Origin: Streptomyces albogriseolus
GTDB taxonomy: Bacteria > Actinomycetota > Actinomycetes > Streptomycetales > Streptomycetaceae
Assembly: GCA_014650475.1 (NCBI GenBank)
Contig: BMVA01000002.1
Coordinates: forward strand, 620,001-684,000
DNA: 64,000 bases
Reading direction: 5' to 3'
This document shows positions 47,291 through 56,482 of the stretch, piece after piece. Below the pieces are notes generated by a model. That model was not told the DNA's origin. It did not search any database and saw only the letters and a program-made list of their open reading frames with translations. Position numbers and translations under genes: made by a program. Within the stretch, counting starts at the first letter, position 1. The number at the start of each line of letters is the position of its first letter.

Positions 47291-48610
47291 TCACCAGCGG
47301 GGCACGGCGGGCTGCGTCCAGGACGGGTCGGCGATCCGCATGGCGGCCGCGTCGTCGCGGTCGCGCAGCGCGCCGTCGTCGTCCAGCCACCGCCGGTGCA
47401 GGAAGGCCAGCCGGTCCCGGTCGAGTTCGACGCCGAGGCCGGGCGCGTCCGGGACCCGTACGGTGCCGCCCTCGAAGGCGAGCCGCTCGGTGAGGACGTC
47501 CTCGGACTGCCAGGGGTAGTGGGAGTCGCAGGCGTGGTGCAGGTTGGGCACGGTGGACGCGACGTGCGTCATCGCGGCGAGGCTGATGCCGAGGTGGGTG
47601 TTGGAGTGCATGGAGACGCCCACGCCGAAGGTGCGGCAGATCGCCGCGAGGTGCCGGGTGTTGCGCAGTCCGCCCCAGTAGTGGTGGTCGGAGAGCACCA
47701 CCTGCACGGCGTCCCGGGTGAACGCCTCCTTGATCTCGGCGAACGTCGTCACGCACATGTTGGTGGCGAGCGGCACCTCGGTGCCGGCGGCCACCTCCGC
47801 CATGGCCGGCGTGCCGAGCGTGGGGTCCTCCAGGTACTCCAGGACGTCCCCGAGCTCCTTCGCGACCTTCAGCGACGTCTCCACGGACCAGGCGCCGTTG
47901 GGGTCGAGGCGCAGCGGGTGGCCGGGGAAGGCGGCGGCGAGCGCGCGGACGGCGGCGATCTCCTCCTCCGGCGGGAAGACGCCGCCCTTGAGCTTGAACG
48001 ACGTGAAGCCGTACCGCTCCGTGAAGCGGCGGGCCTGCTCGACCACGCCCGCCGGGTCGACGGCCGCGCCCCAGTCGTCCTTCTCCGCCGTCACGCCCTC
48101 GGGGTGCTCGGCCCACCGGTAGAACAGGTAGGCGCTGTACTCGACGGCGTCGCGCACCTTGCCGCCGAGCAGGGCGTGCACGGGCAGGCCGAGGCTCTTG
48201 CCGAGGGCGTCGAGGCAGGCCACCTCCAGGGCGGAAAGCACCGACAGCCGCAGCTTGTCGGCGGTCTGCACGCCGCGCAGGCCGCCGACGTCGACCTGGC
48301 CCGAGACGCGGGCGGCGTCGACGGCAACCTGGTCGGCCTCGGCGAACAGCCGGTTCAGGTCGTCGACACGGTGTCCGAGGAGCCGGTCGGCGAGCGGGCG
48401 GGCCAGCTCCAGGTACTTGGTGTCGCCGTACGTCTCGCCCAGCCCGGTGATCCCGCCGGCGGTCACCACCTCCACGATCAGCCGGGGGGTGTACGGCTGG
48501 TGCACGCCCTGGGTGTTGAGCAGGGGCGGGTCGGCGACCAGGACCGGGGTGAGGCGGACCTCGGTGACGGTCAGGTCGCGGGAGGCGGATGCGGATGCGG
48601 ATGCGGTCAC
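47291..48610 (-). CDS. Glucarate dehydratase-like enolase-superfamily enzyme
   Basis: 439 residues. The K-x-K base motif lies in FKLKGGVFPPEEE, the first metal ligand in LRLDPNGAWSVET, and the later metal and acid residues in YLEDPT and SMHSNTHLG. This pattern is of the D-glucarate/galactarate dehydratase branch, which makes 5-keto-4-deoxyglucarate. I chose GTG 48610 with AGGAG seven bases upstream. The coding sequence opens with a GCGGAT microsatellite encoding Ala-Ser repeats. A divergent transporter lies upstream, sharing a control region with a CRP-like palindrome. Confidence 0.88.
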   Translation of the reverse strand: MTASASASASRDLTVTEVRLTPVLVADPPLLNTQGVHQPYTPRLIVEVVTAGGITGLGETYGDTKYLELARPLADRLLGHRVDDLNRLFAEADQVAVDAARVSGQVDVGGLRGVQTADKLRLSVLSALEVACLDALGKSLGLPVHALLGGKVRDAVEYSAYLFYRWAEHPEGVTAEKDDWGAAVDPAGVVEQARRFTERYGFTSFKLKGGVFPPEEEIAAVRALAAAFPGHPLRLDPNGAWSVETSLKVAKELGDVLEYLEDPTLGTPAMAEVAAGTEVPLATNMCVTTFAEIKEAFTRDAVQVVLSDHHYWGGLRNTRHLAAICRTFGVGVSMHSNTHLGISLAAMTHVASTVPNLHHACDSHYPWQSEDVLTERLAFEGGTVRVPDAPGLGVELDRDRLAFLHRRWLDDDGALRDRDDAAAMRIADPSWTQPAVPRW

Positions 48611-48930
48611 GGGGCGGCTCCTACGGTCGGTGGGTTCATCTCTCCATATGGACGGCATCCACGTATGAGAACGAAGGCTAGAGGGGTGAACCGAGGGCGT
48701 CAATGGCACGGCCGCCGCCCTCTCACCGCATGCCTCTGAGGCAAAAAGCGCGCTGCTACCCAAGCCTTGAAACCCCCAAACGCGAGAGTGATCCAGATCA
48801 CACCTTGCTCACTCCCGTTGCGCCCTCCCCGCTTGATACAAATTGCCCGCGCGTTCTCGTCCGTCGACGGTCGTCGCCCCCCACAACCTCCTTTTTCGCA
48901 CCGTCCCTTTCGCACGCCCTGGGAACGCCC
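48611..48930. other. Divergent control region, dehydratase and MFS genes
   Basis: About 320 nt, locally less GC-rich from 48740 to 48845. It contains a perfect palindrome (48788-48801) and a TTGATACAAATTG stretch (48833-48845) that may be part of a promoter. A long frame that would extend the MFS gene upstream is judged non-coding. Confidence 0.55.
48788..48801. promoter_or_regulatory. CRP/FNR- or GntR-like palindrome GTGATCCAGATCAC
   Basis: GTGATC and GATCAC surround CA, and the full context A-GTGA-N6-TCAC-A matches the general CRP consensus half-sites. It lies between the divergent dehydratase and transporter genes and could control both. Confidence 0.55.
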
Positions 48931-50277
48931 GTGTACGCCCCTCGCACCACCCCCTGGCCCCTCGTCGCCCTTTTCACGGCCGGGTACCTCGCCCCGTATC
49001 TGCTGCCGACCACCGTCGGCCGGCTGGAACGCGGCCTGGATCTGACGGCCACCCAGGCGGGGGCCGTCGGCAGTCTGCTGCTGCTCAGCTCGGCCACGGC
49101 CGGGTTCCTGCTGGCCTCCCGCGTGGAGCGGACCGGGGCGCGGACCCTGGCCCGGCTGGGTCTCGTCCTCGGCGCCGTCGGCTACGGCGGCGCCGCCCTC
49201 ACCACCACCGTCCCCGCCGTCGTCGCCGGCGCCGTCGTCGGCGGCTTCGGGTCGGGCACGGCCACCACGGTCGCCGCGACCCGCATCGCCGCGGAGAAGG
49301 ACCCGCACCGGGCCTCCACCCTGGGCCTGCTGAGCGTGTCCGCGCTGGCCGGCGCGGTCTATCTGACGGTGCCGCATCTGCCCGGGCACGGGCTCACCCT
49401 CGCCGCCATCGCCCTCACCGCGCTCGCGGTGTGGCCGCTGACGTCGCGGCTGCCCGGGGGCACGTCGGGGCAGCCGGTGACGGCGCAGGCGGCGGACGCC
49501 GACGGTTCCGGCACCGGCCGTCTGCCGCACCGGCGTTCGGGCATGGTGCTGGCCGGGGCCATGCTGCTGTGGTCGCTCGCGCAGAACGCGCTGTGGGGAG
49601 TCAGCGGGCGGATCGGCGTCGATCAGGCGCAGCTGTCCGAGCCGACCGTGGGCGTGGTCTTCGCGGTCGCGCTGGGCGCGGGGCTGCTGGGCGTGCTGTG
49701 CGCGGGCGCGCTCGGCTCGCGGCTGGGGCGGGCGCTGCCCATCGGCGGCGGGACGGTTCTCATCGCGTGCTGCATCGCGCTGAGCGCCTCCGCGACCGGG
49801 CTGGGGAGTTTCGCCTCGGGTGAGATCGCCTGGAACACGTTCTACCCGGTGGTGCTGTCGTATCTGATCGGGCTGGCCGCGTCGCTGGACGCGCGGGGGC
49901 GGTGGGCCGTGCTGGTGGGGTCGGCGTCGTCGCTCGGGACCGCGGCGGGGCCGCTGACCGGGAGCGTGCTGTCGGCGCAGGCGGGGTTTCCGGTGATGGG
50001 CGCCGTGCTGGCGGTGGGGCTGTTGCTGGTCGCGGTGCCGATGACCGGGGTCGCGCTGCATGCGGGCGGGCGGGCGTTGCTGCCGGGTGCCGTGCGGCGG
50101 CGTGGCGGGCATCCGGCCGCGCTGGTCGCCGCGACCACGGGGACGCCGTCCGGCGCCGTGCCGGAGGTCGGCGCTCCCGAGCAGCCGGTGGTGGAGATCG
50201 CCCTCGACGGGGCGGCGGTGCCTGCGCGGGGCGCGTACGACACGGCGGCGGCCACCAGGGTGCCGGGCGGGATGTGA
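48931..50277 (+). CDS. MFS transporter
   Basis: 448 residues with about 12 predicted helices and a central hydrophilic loop (about 185-200). Sequences such as VGRLERGLDLTATQAGAVGSLL and VGGFGSGTATTVAATRIA fit the major facilitator fold. The substrate is unknown; divergence from a sugar-acid dehydratase suggests organic acids, but this is only context. GTG 48931 has GGGA six bases upstream and starts just before the first helix. The C-terminal 60 residues are hydrophilic and low in complexity. Confidence 0.8.
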   Translation: MYAPRTTPWPLVALFTAGYLAPYLLPTTVGRLERGLDLTATQAGAVGSLLLLSSATAGFLLASRVERTGARTLARLGLVLGAVGYGGAALTTTVPAVVAGAVVGGFGSGTATTVAATRIAAEKDPHRASTLGLLSVSALAGAVYLTVPHLPGHGLTLAAIALTALAVWPLTSRLPGGTSGQPVTAQAADADGSGTGRLPHRRSGMVLAGAMLLWSLAQNALWGVSGRIGVDQAQLSEPTVGVVFAVALGAGLLGVLCAGALGSRLGRALPIGGGTVLIACCIALSASATGLGSFASGEIAWNTFYPVVLSYLIGLAASLDARGRWAVLVGSASSLGTAAGPLTGSVLSAQAGFPVMGAVLAVGLLLVAVPMTGVALHAGGRALLPGAVRRRGGHPAALVAATTGTPSGAVPEVGAPEQPVVEIALDGAAVPARGAYDTAAATRVPGGM

Positions 50278-50320
50278 GGTACGTGGGACAGCGGCGGTCC
50301 CCGGGGAAGGTGCCGCTGTG

Positions 50321-50375
50321 CCCTGAAGGGGCGCGGGGAACTGCGCGACCAGCCACGCACCACCCGCACCCGGCG
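50321..50375 (+). repeat. Dispersed repeat R1, copy 5
   Basis: Starts CCCTGAAGGGGCGCGGGGAA and continues with CTGCGCGACCAGCCACGCAC. It lies between the convergent ends of the MFS gene (50277) and rnz (50394). Confidence 0.85.
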
Positions 50376-50393
50376 TTGCGCCGCTGTCCGCAG

Positions 50394-51302
50394 CTAGGTG
50401 CGGCGTTTGGGGAGGGGGACTCGGTCCAGGTCTCTCGCCACCGTCAGGTCGCCCTCGTAGCCCGCTGCCCGCGCCTGGTGTCCGAAGGCGTCCGGGTCCG
50501 TGTAGCGCTGGCTGAAGTGGGTCAGGACCAGGTGGCGTACGCCCGCTTCGCGGGCGACCCTCGCCGCCTGGCCCGCGGTCAGGTGGCCGAACTCGACCGC
50601 CAGTTCCTCGTCCTCGTCGAGGAACGTCGACTCGATCACCAGCATGTCGCAGCCCTCGGCCAGCACGTACACGCCGTCGCACAGCCGGGTGTCCATGACG
50701 AACGCGAACCGCTGTCCGCGCCGGACCTCGCTGACCTCCTCCAGCGTCACCCCGCCCAGGGAGCCCTCGCGCTGGAGGCGGCCGACGTCCGGCCCCTTGA
50801 TGCCGTGCGCGGCGAGCCGGTCGGGCAGCATGCGGCGGCCGTCGGGCTCGACGAGCCGGTAGCCGTACGCCTCGACGGGGTGGGAGAGCCGGCGCGCCTC
50901 CAGCGTGTAGCCGGAGGTGCGCACGAGCGGGCCATCGGCGTCGACGGGGACCTCGAGCAGGGCGACGGTCTCGCGGTAGGCGGTCGCGTACCGGAGCCGG
51001 TCGAAGAACCGCTGCCCGGAGCGCGGGTAGTGCGCGCTGACCGGGTGCGGCACCTTGTCGAGGTTGATGCGCTGGATCACCCCGGCAAGGCCGAGCGAGT
51101 GGTCGCCGTGGAAGTGGGTGACGCAGATCCGGTTGACGTCGTGCGCGGCGACCCCGGCGCGCAGCATCTGCCGCTGGGTGCCCTCGCCGGGATCGAACAG
51201 GAAGCCCTCGCCGTCCCAGCGCAGCAGATAGCCGTTGTGGTTGCGGTGCCGGGTCGGGACCTGGCTGGCGGTGCCGAGCACCACCAGTTCACGGACGGAC
51301 AA
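50394..51302 (-). CDS. rnz: Ribonuclease Z
   Basis: A 302-residue tRNA 3'-processing endonuclease with a metallo-beta-lactamase fold. [12 protein letters not shown] is the zinc motif; other ligands are the Asp in VMDTRL and the His in LTHFSQRY. It starts at a TTG (51302) only 6 nt after the HIT gene stop, so it is co-transcribed and probably coupled. Confidence 0.93.
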   Translation of the reverse strand: MSVRELVVLGTASQVPTRHRNHNGYLLRWDGEGFLFDPGEGTQRQMLRAGVAAHDVNRICVTHFHGDHSLGLAGVIQRINLDKVPHPVSAHYPRSGQRFFDRLRYATAYRETVALLEVPVDADGPLVRTSGYTLEARRLSHPVEAYGYRLVEPDGRRMLPDRLAAHGIKGPDVGRLQREGSLGGVTLEEVSEVRRGQRFAFVMDTRLCDGVYVLAEGCDMLVIESTFLDEDEELAVEFGHLTAGQAARVAREAGVRHLVLTHFSQRYTDPDAFGHQARAAGYEGDLTVARDLDRVPLPKRRT

Positions 51303-51308
51303 CGCGGC

Positions 51309-51662
51309 CTATCCGGGGGGCCACTCGAGACCACGGCCGCCCAGGATGTGGGCGTGCGCGTGCCACACCGTCTGGCCGGCGCCGCTGCCCGTGTTGAACA
51401 CGATGCGGTAGCTCTCCAGCTGCTCCTGGTCCGCGACGGCCTGCGTCTCGCGCAGCACGTCCGCGGCGAGCTCGGGCGCCGCGGCGGCGAGCGCCGCGGC
51501 GTCCTTGTGGTGCGCCTTCGGGATGATCAGGACGTGCGTGGGCGCCTGGGGGTTTATGTCACGGAACGCGACGGTCGTGTCCGTCTCCCGCACGATCGTC
51601 GCCGGGATGGTGCCCGCGACGATCTTGCAGAACAGACAGTCGTCCTGAGGTTCCCCTGCCAT
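51309..51662 (-). CDS. HIT-family nucleotide hydrolase (HINT-like)
   Basis: 117 residues with the catalytic triad motif VWHAHAHIL and the N-terminal CLFCKIVAGTIPATIV. HINT proteins hydrolyse nucleoside phosphoramidates and adenylated compounds. The conserved NPQAPTHVLIIPK segment is present. It precedes rnz on the same strand. Confidence 0.93.
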   Translation of the reverse strand: MAGEPQDDCLFCKIVAGTIPATIVRETDTTVAFRDINPQAPTHVLIIPKAHHKDAAALAAAAPELAADVLRETQAVADQEQLESYRIVFNTGSGAGQTVWHAHAHILGGRGLEWPPG

Positions 51663-51756
51663 ACGCCCTCCTCGACCCGACGATCACTACAGGGGCATGC
51701 TACCGACCCGCCCCCGGGCCGTCGTGCCGCACGGGGTGCGGTCACGACGGCTCCGG

Positions 51757-54700
51757 TCACGACAGCTCCGGCGCCACCTTGGCGGGCGTCTCCTCCAGCG
51801 CCTCCAGCGCCAGCCGCACCGCCTCGTCGAGCTGGACGTCCCGTCCGGCGGCGTGGTCCTGCGGACGCTGGACGACCTCGACGTCCGGGTCGACGCCGTG
51901 GTTCTCGACGCCCCAGCCGTAGCCCTCCAGCCAGAAGGCGTACTTGGGCTGGGTGACCAGCGTGCCGTCGACGAGCCGGTAGCGGCTGTCGATGCCGATG
52001 ACGCCGCCCCAGGTGCGGGTGCCGACGACGGGGCCGATGCCGAGCGCCTTGATCGCCGCGTTGACGATGTCGCCGTCGGAGCCGGAGAACTCGTTGGCGA
52101 CGGCGACGACGGGTCCCCGGGGCGCGTCGCGCGGGTAGCTCTCGGCGCGCATCCCGCGCGGCAGGTCCCAGCCGACGATCCGCCGGGCCAGCTTCTCCAC
52201 CACGAGCTGCGAGGTGTGGCCGCCGCGGTTCTCCCGCACGTCCACGACCAGTCCCTCGCGCAGCACCTCCACCCGCAGGTCGCGGTGGATCTGCGCCCAG
52301 CCGGGCGCCTGCATGTCGGGGACGTGGATGTAGCCGAGCCGGCCGCCGGACTTCTCCAGCACGTACGCCCGCCGGTCGGCGACCCAGGCGTGGTAGCGCA
52401 GCGGCTCCTCGTCGGCGAGCGGGACGACGACGGCGTGCCGCGGCTCGCCGCCGCCGGCCGGTGACACGGTCAGCTCGACGGGCTTGCCCGCCGTCCCCAC
52501 CAGCAGCGGCGCGGGGCCGGTGACCGGGTCGACGGGCTGTCCGGCGACGGCGACGATCGCGTCGCCGGGCCGGATCGCGACGCCGGGCGCGGCGAGCGGG
52601 GAGCGGGCCTCCGGGTCGGAGGTCTCGGCGGGCAGGATGCGGTCCACCCGCCAGCTGCCGTCCTCGTGCCGGGAGATGTCCGCGCCGAGGAGTCCCTGCC
52701 GGGCGCCGCCGCCGAAGCCGCCGCGTGGGGTGACGTAGGCGTGCGAGGTGCCGAGTTCGCCGTGCACCTCCCACAGCAGGTCCACCAGGTCGTCGTGGGT
52801 GGCCAGCCGGTCCAGGACGGGCCGGTAGCGGTCCAGCACCCCGTCCCAGTCGACGCCGCTCATGTCGGGACGCCAGAAGTTGTCCCGCATGATGCGGCCG
52901 TTCTCGTCGAACATCTGCCGCCACTCGGCGGCCGGGTCGACGAACTGCCGTACCCGCGCGAGGTCGACGGTGATGTTGCTGTCGCTGTCGTCGTCGGAGG
53001 AGGCGCGCCGGTCGCTGGGCACGACCTTGAGCCGCCCGTCGGTCCACAGCAGCACCCGCTTGCCGTCGCCGCTGACCTCGAAGTGGTCGGCGTCCACGGC
53101 GAGGTGCTCGATCCGCTGCTGGGCGAGGTCGTAGCGCTCCAGGTCGGTCTTGGGGTCCGGGTCGTCGGGTGTGGCCCGGGAGGCGCCGAGCACGCCGCGC
53201 ACCGGGTGGCGCAGCCACAGCACGCCGTCCTTGGCGGCGCGCAGGTTGCTGTAGCGGGCGGCCTCGACCGGGAACGGCACGATGCGGTCGGCGAGCCCGT
53301 CGAGGTCGATGCGGGTGGTGGGGGTGCCCTCGCTGTCGGGGGTCTCGTCCCGGTCGGGGGTCTCGAAGGGCCGGCCGTGCCGCTGCGGCCCGAACGGCGA
53401 CGGGGTGGCCGCCGCGAGCGTGATCAGGTACGGCCGTACGCCCTCGACGAAGGCCAGGTCGAAGACGTGCTCGTCGTAGACCGGGTCGAAGGAGCGGGTG
53501 GACAGGAACGCGAGGTGCTTGCCGTCGAGGGTGAAGGCGGGCGCGTAGTCCTGGAAGCGCAGCGGGGTCGCCTCGGTGACCGACAGGTCGGTGGTGTGGG
53601 CGAGCTTGATCTGGCTGAGCGGGCGCGGGCCCGGGTGGGACCAGGCGAGCCAGGCGGAGTCGGGCGAGAAGACCAGCCCGGAGACGTCGCCGTCCTCGCT
53701 GCGGTCGACCTCGCGGACCTCGCCGGTCTCCCGCTCGACGAGCAGGACGCGGCCGTCGTGCGAGGCGATCGCGGCGCGGCTGCCGTCGGGCGCCATCGCC
53801 AGTTCCACGACCCGGCCGAGCTGCCCGGCGGCCAGACGGCGCGGGGTGGCGCCGGGGGCCGGTCCGGTGGCGGGGGCGAACTCCAGGGCGTCGTCGCCCT
53901 CGGCGTCCGTCACCCACACCACCCATTCCTCGCCGTCCGCGCGGAAGGTGCGCGGGCGCCGGGCGCGGACGCCCGGGGTGGCGGCGAGCGCGCGGGCGGG
54001 GCCGGAGCGGTGGGTGACCCAGTGGACGGTGCCGCGCACACAGACGGCGCTGCCGCGCGCGGTGTGGTCGGGGGACGCGGAGCCGAACCAGCGGGCCGCG
54101 TTCACCGGGAACGGCTGGAGGTCGACGCGCTGCCCGCCGAGCCGGACGTCGAGGCGGCGCGGCTCGGCCCCGTCGAGGTCGTCGAGGATCCACAGCTCGC
54201 CCGCGCTGGAGTGGACGACCCGGGTCCCGTCGGTGGCCGCGTGACGGGCGTAGTAGCCGTCCAACGGGGTGTGGCGGCGCAGGTCGGAGCCGTCGGCGAG
54301 GGAGGAGTACAGCGCGCCCGTGCCCTCGTGGTCGGAGAGGAACGCGATCCTCTCCCCCACCCACAGGGGGTACTCGATGTTCCCGTCGAGGTCCTCGTGC
54401 AGCCGGACGAACTCGCCGTCGCCCTCGCGGTCGATCCACAGCTTGCCCGCGGTGCCGCCCCGGTACCGCTTCCAGGCGGCGGCCTCGCGGCCCATCGTCG
54501 CGGACAGCAGCACCGTGTGCGGGCCCGCGGCGACGTCGCCGACCGGCCCGTACGGCAGCGTCTCGGCGGGGCCGCCGTCGAGCGGCACGGCGCGCGCCCA
54601 GGTGCGGCGCAGACTGGCCTGGCCGTACGTGCTCAGCGCGAGGACCCGGCCGTCCGCGGTCCAGCCGCGGACCTGGGTCCTCGTGCTGCCCCAGTGGGTG

Positions 54701-54963
54701 AGCCGCCGGGCGGGGCCGCCGTCGACCGGGGCGACGTGCACCTCGGGTGCGCCGTCACGGGTGGAGGTCCACGCGACGGTGGTGCCGTCCGGGGAGATCC
54801 GTGGATGGTTCACCGGCACGTTGTCCGCGCTGACCCGCCAGGCGCGGCCGCCGTCGAGCGGGGCGAGCCACACGTCGTCCTCGGCGGTGAAGGCGACCAA
54901 CTCGCCGTGCAGGTGCGGGAAACGGAGGTATGCGCTGGATGCGACCGATGCAGGCTGTGTCAC
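51757..54963 (-). CDS. Tricorn-type protease (S41 family)
   Basis: 1068 residues: two N-terminal beta-propellers of TolB/PD40-like repeats (about 30-660), a helical core domain, a PDZ domain (about 750-850) and a C-terminal S41 peptidase domain. The catalytic Ser lies in NEFSGSDGDIVNAAIK, with GTRTWGGVIG downstream. Tricorn degrades peptides released by the proteasome, which Streptomyces possess. There is no signal peptide. The GTG at 54963 has an AGGG site. It probably stands alone. Confidence 0.95.
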   Translation of the reverse strand: MTQPASVASSAYLRFPHLHGELVAFTAEDDVWLAPLDGGRAWRVSADNVPVNHPRISPDGTTVAWTSTRDGAPEVHVAPVDGGPARRLTHWGSTRTQVRGWTADGRVLALSTYGQASLRRTWARAVPLDGGPAETLPYGPVGDVAAGPHTVLLSATMGREAAAWKRYRGGTAGKLWIDREGDGEFVRLHEDLDGNIEYPLWVGERIAFLSDHEGTGALYSSLADGSDLRRHTPLDGYYARHAATDGTRVVHSSAGELWILDDLDGAEPRRLDVRLGGQRVDLQPFPVNAARWFGSASPDHTARGSAVCVRGTVHWVTHRSGPARALAATPGVRARRPRTFRADGEEWVVWVTDAEGDDALEFAPATGPAPGATPRRLAAGQLGRVVELAMAPDGSRAAIASHDGRVLLVERETGEVREVDRSEDGDVSGLVFSPDSAWLAWSHPGPRPLSQIKLAHTTDLSVTEATPLRFQDYAPAFTLDGKHLAFLSTRSFDPVYDEHVFDLAFVEGVRPYLITLAAATPSPFGPQRHGRPFETPDRDETPDSEGTPTTRIDLDGLADRIVPFPVEAARYSNLRAAKDGVLWLRHPVRGVLGASRATPDDPDPKTDLERYDLAQQRIEHLAVDADHFEVSGDGKRVLLWTDGRLKVVPSDRRASSDDDSDSNITVDLARVRQFVDPAAEWRQMFDENGRIMRDNFWRPDMSGVDWDGVLDRYRPVLDRLATHDDLVDLLWEVHGELGTSHAYVTPRGGFGGGARQGLLGADISRHEDGSWRVDRILPAETSDPEARSPLAAPGVAIRPGDAIVAVAGQPVDPVTGPAPLLVGTAGKPVELTVSPAGGGEPRHAVVVPLADEEPLRYHAWVADRRAYVLEKSGGRLGYIHVPDMQAPGWAQIHRDLRVEVLREGLVVDVRENRGGHTSQLVVEKLARRIVGWDLPRGMRAESYPRDAPRGPVVAVANEFSGSDGDIVNAAIKALGIGPVVGTRTWGGVIGIDSRYRLVDGTLVTQPKYAFWLEGYGWGVENHGVDPDVEVVQRPQDHAAGRDVQLDEAVRLALEALEETPAKVAPELS

Positions 54964-55008
54964 CCGATCACCCTATGGGGGCGCGTGCGGTCCGGCCAGA
55001 GGTTCCGA

Positions 55009-55542
55009 TCACTTGCCCTCGACGGGGCGACAGGACGGGTACTGGTCGCACCACACGGTCGTGGTGACGGTCACGGTGACGGTGGGCCGCGGGCCGCGCT
55101 GCGTGGGATCGCCCACGCGGGGCGGGCTCTTGGAGTCGCAGTCGCCGAGTCCCTCGACGTGGAACACCTGCCGGCCGTCCACCTTCGCGGTGATGTCCCC
55201 GCGCACGCAGGCGTTGTTGACGGCGTGGGTGATCCGGCCGGTGACGGTGATCTCCTTGCCGCCCTCGGTCTCGCCCTCGCAGTCGACCGATGCGGCGGTC
55301 TCCCTCGAGGCCGGTGACGCGGACTTGTCCCGGTCGCCGAAAGAAGCGTTGCAGGTGAGCCAGCGGACCTTGTCCTTCTGGCGGTTGAGCTCCTTGGTCA
55401 CGGTCCCGTCGGTGGTGATCGCCACGGCCGCGGAGCTGAGGCTGCCGCCCTCGCAGGCCGTGACACCCGTGACGGCGGCCACGGCGAACCCGGCGGCAAG
55501 CGCGAGCCGCCGTCCTCGTGTTCCCCGCGGGAACCTTGTCAT
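55009..55542 (-). CDS. Small lipoprotein, DUF4333-like
   Basis: 177 residues. The N-terminus has a basic start, a hydrophobic segment and a lipobox VTAC, so it is lipid-anchored outside. The mature part has several cysteines and KVDGRQVFHVEGLGDCD; the pattern of tandem small domains resembles DUF4333 proteins, but weakly. A Thr/Val run (TVTVTVTTTV) lies near the C-terminus. I chose ATG 55542; ATG 55551 is equally possible. Confidence 0.72.
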   Translation of the reverse strand: MTRFPRGTRGRRLALAAGFAVAAVTGVTACEGGSLSSAAVAITTDGTVTKELNRQKDKVRWLTCNASFGDRDKSASPASRETAASVDCEGETEGGKEITVTGRITHAVNNACVRGDITAKVDGRQVFHVEGLGDCDSKSPPRVGDPTQRGPRPTVTVTVTTTVWCDQYPSCRPVEGK

Positions 55543-55616
55543 CGCCCCCATGCACGGAAGCGTGCCATCGTCGCGTGCGCGGCGGTAGGGCGCATTGGGC
55601 CACCGTGTGCCGACGG

Positions 55617-55740
55617 TCCTGAGGGCTGCGCCCCCAGACCCCCTTATCGGCCCTGGCGGGCCTCGTCCTCAAACGCCGGACGGGCTGGAATCAGCCCCTC
55701 CGGCGTGTGAGGAGCGGGGTTCGGGGCGGAGCCCCGTGGC
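55617..55740 (+). repeat. Dispersed palindromic repeat R2, copy 1
   Basis: About 124 nt with nested inverted repeats: GGCTGCGCCCCCAG at one end, then TCAAACGCCGGACGGGCTG opposed to CAGCCCCTCCGGCGTGTGAG. It ends one base before the rsmE stop codon, so it can serve as the rsmE terminator. The inverted copy is at 61693. Confidence 0.85.
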
Positions 55741-55741
55741 C

Positions 55742-56482
55742 TCAGGACCAGCGTCCGGTACGGCCGAGCAGCAGCGCCGCGGCAGCGGTTCCCGCCGTGG
55801 ACGTACGAAGCACGCTCTTCCCCAGGCGGTACGCCCGCGCACCGGCACTCTCGAACAGCGCCAACTCCTCGGGGGATACCCCGCCTTCAGGTCCGACGAC
55901 CAGCACGATGTCACCGGAGGCGGGCAACGGGACCGTCGCCAGCGGTTCCGTCCCGCTCTCGTGCAGCACCGCCGCGAAGTCCGCTTCGGCGAGAAGTGAC
56001 GCAACCCCCTTGCTCGTCGCCGCGTCCGCCACCTCCGGGAACCGCACCCGGCGCGACTGCTTGCCCGCCTCCCGGGCGGTGGCCCGCCACTTGGCGAGGG
56101 ACTTGGCGCCCCGCTCGCCCTTCCACTGCGTGATGCAGCGCGAGGCGGACCACGGCACGATCGCGTCGACGCCGACCTCGGTCATGGTCTCCACGGCCAG
56201 CTCGCCCCGGTCGCCCTTGGGCAGCGCCTGCACGACGGTCAGCCGGGGCGTCTCCACGGGCTCCTCGACGACCTCGTCGAGCCGGACGACCAACCGGTCC
56301 TTGCCCTCGGTGCCGTCCACCTCTCCGGCGGCCCAGCGGCCCGCGCCGTCGGTGAGGACGACCTCCTCGCCGGTCCGCAGCCGTTTCACGGCGACGGCGT
56401 GCCGGCCCTCGGGTCCTTCGAGGACGTAGCGGCCGGTGCCGTGGGTGTCGAAGTCGTCGACGACGAAGACGGGGGCGGTCAT
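55742..56482 (-). CDS. rsmE: 16S rRNA m3U1498 methyltransferase
   Basis: A 246-residue SPOUT methyltransferase modifying U1498 of 16S rRNA. The knotted SAM site is VLVVGPEGGVSPEELALF followed by YRLGKSVLRTSTAGTAAAALLL, with the N-terminal PUA-like domain before it. The ATG overlaps the stop of the nitronate monooxygenase gene (ATGA). It closes the minus-strand run that begins at hrcA. Confidence 0.95.
   Translation of the reverse strand: MTAPVFVVDDFDTHGTGRYVLEGPEGRHAVAVKRLRTGEEVVLTDGAGRWAAGEVDGTEGKDRLVVRLDEVVEEPVETPRLTVVQALPKGDRGELAVETMTEVGVDAIVPWSASRCITQWKGERGAKSLAKWRATAREAGKQSRRVRFPEVADAATSKGVASLLAEADFAAVLHESGTEPLATVPLPASGDIVLVVGPEGGVSPEELALFESAGARAYRLGKSVLRTSTAGTAAAALLLGRTGRWS

Noticed and set aside
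48703-48930. N-terminal extension of the MFS transporter by 76 codons
   Set aside because: The extension has no ribosome binding site, an unlikely composition, and covers the palindrome and the less GC-rich control region.
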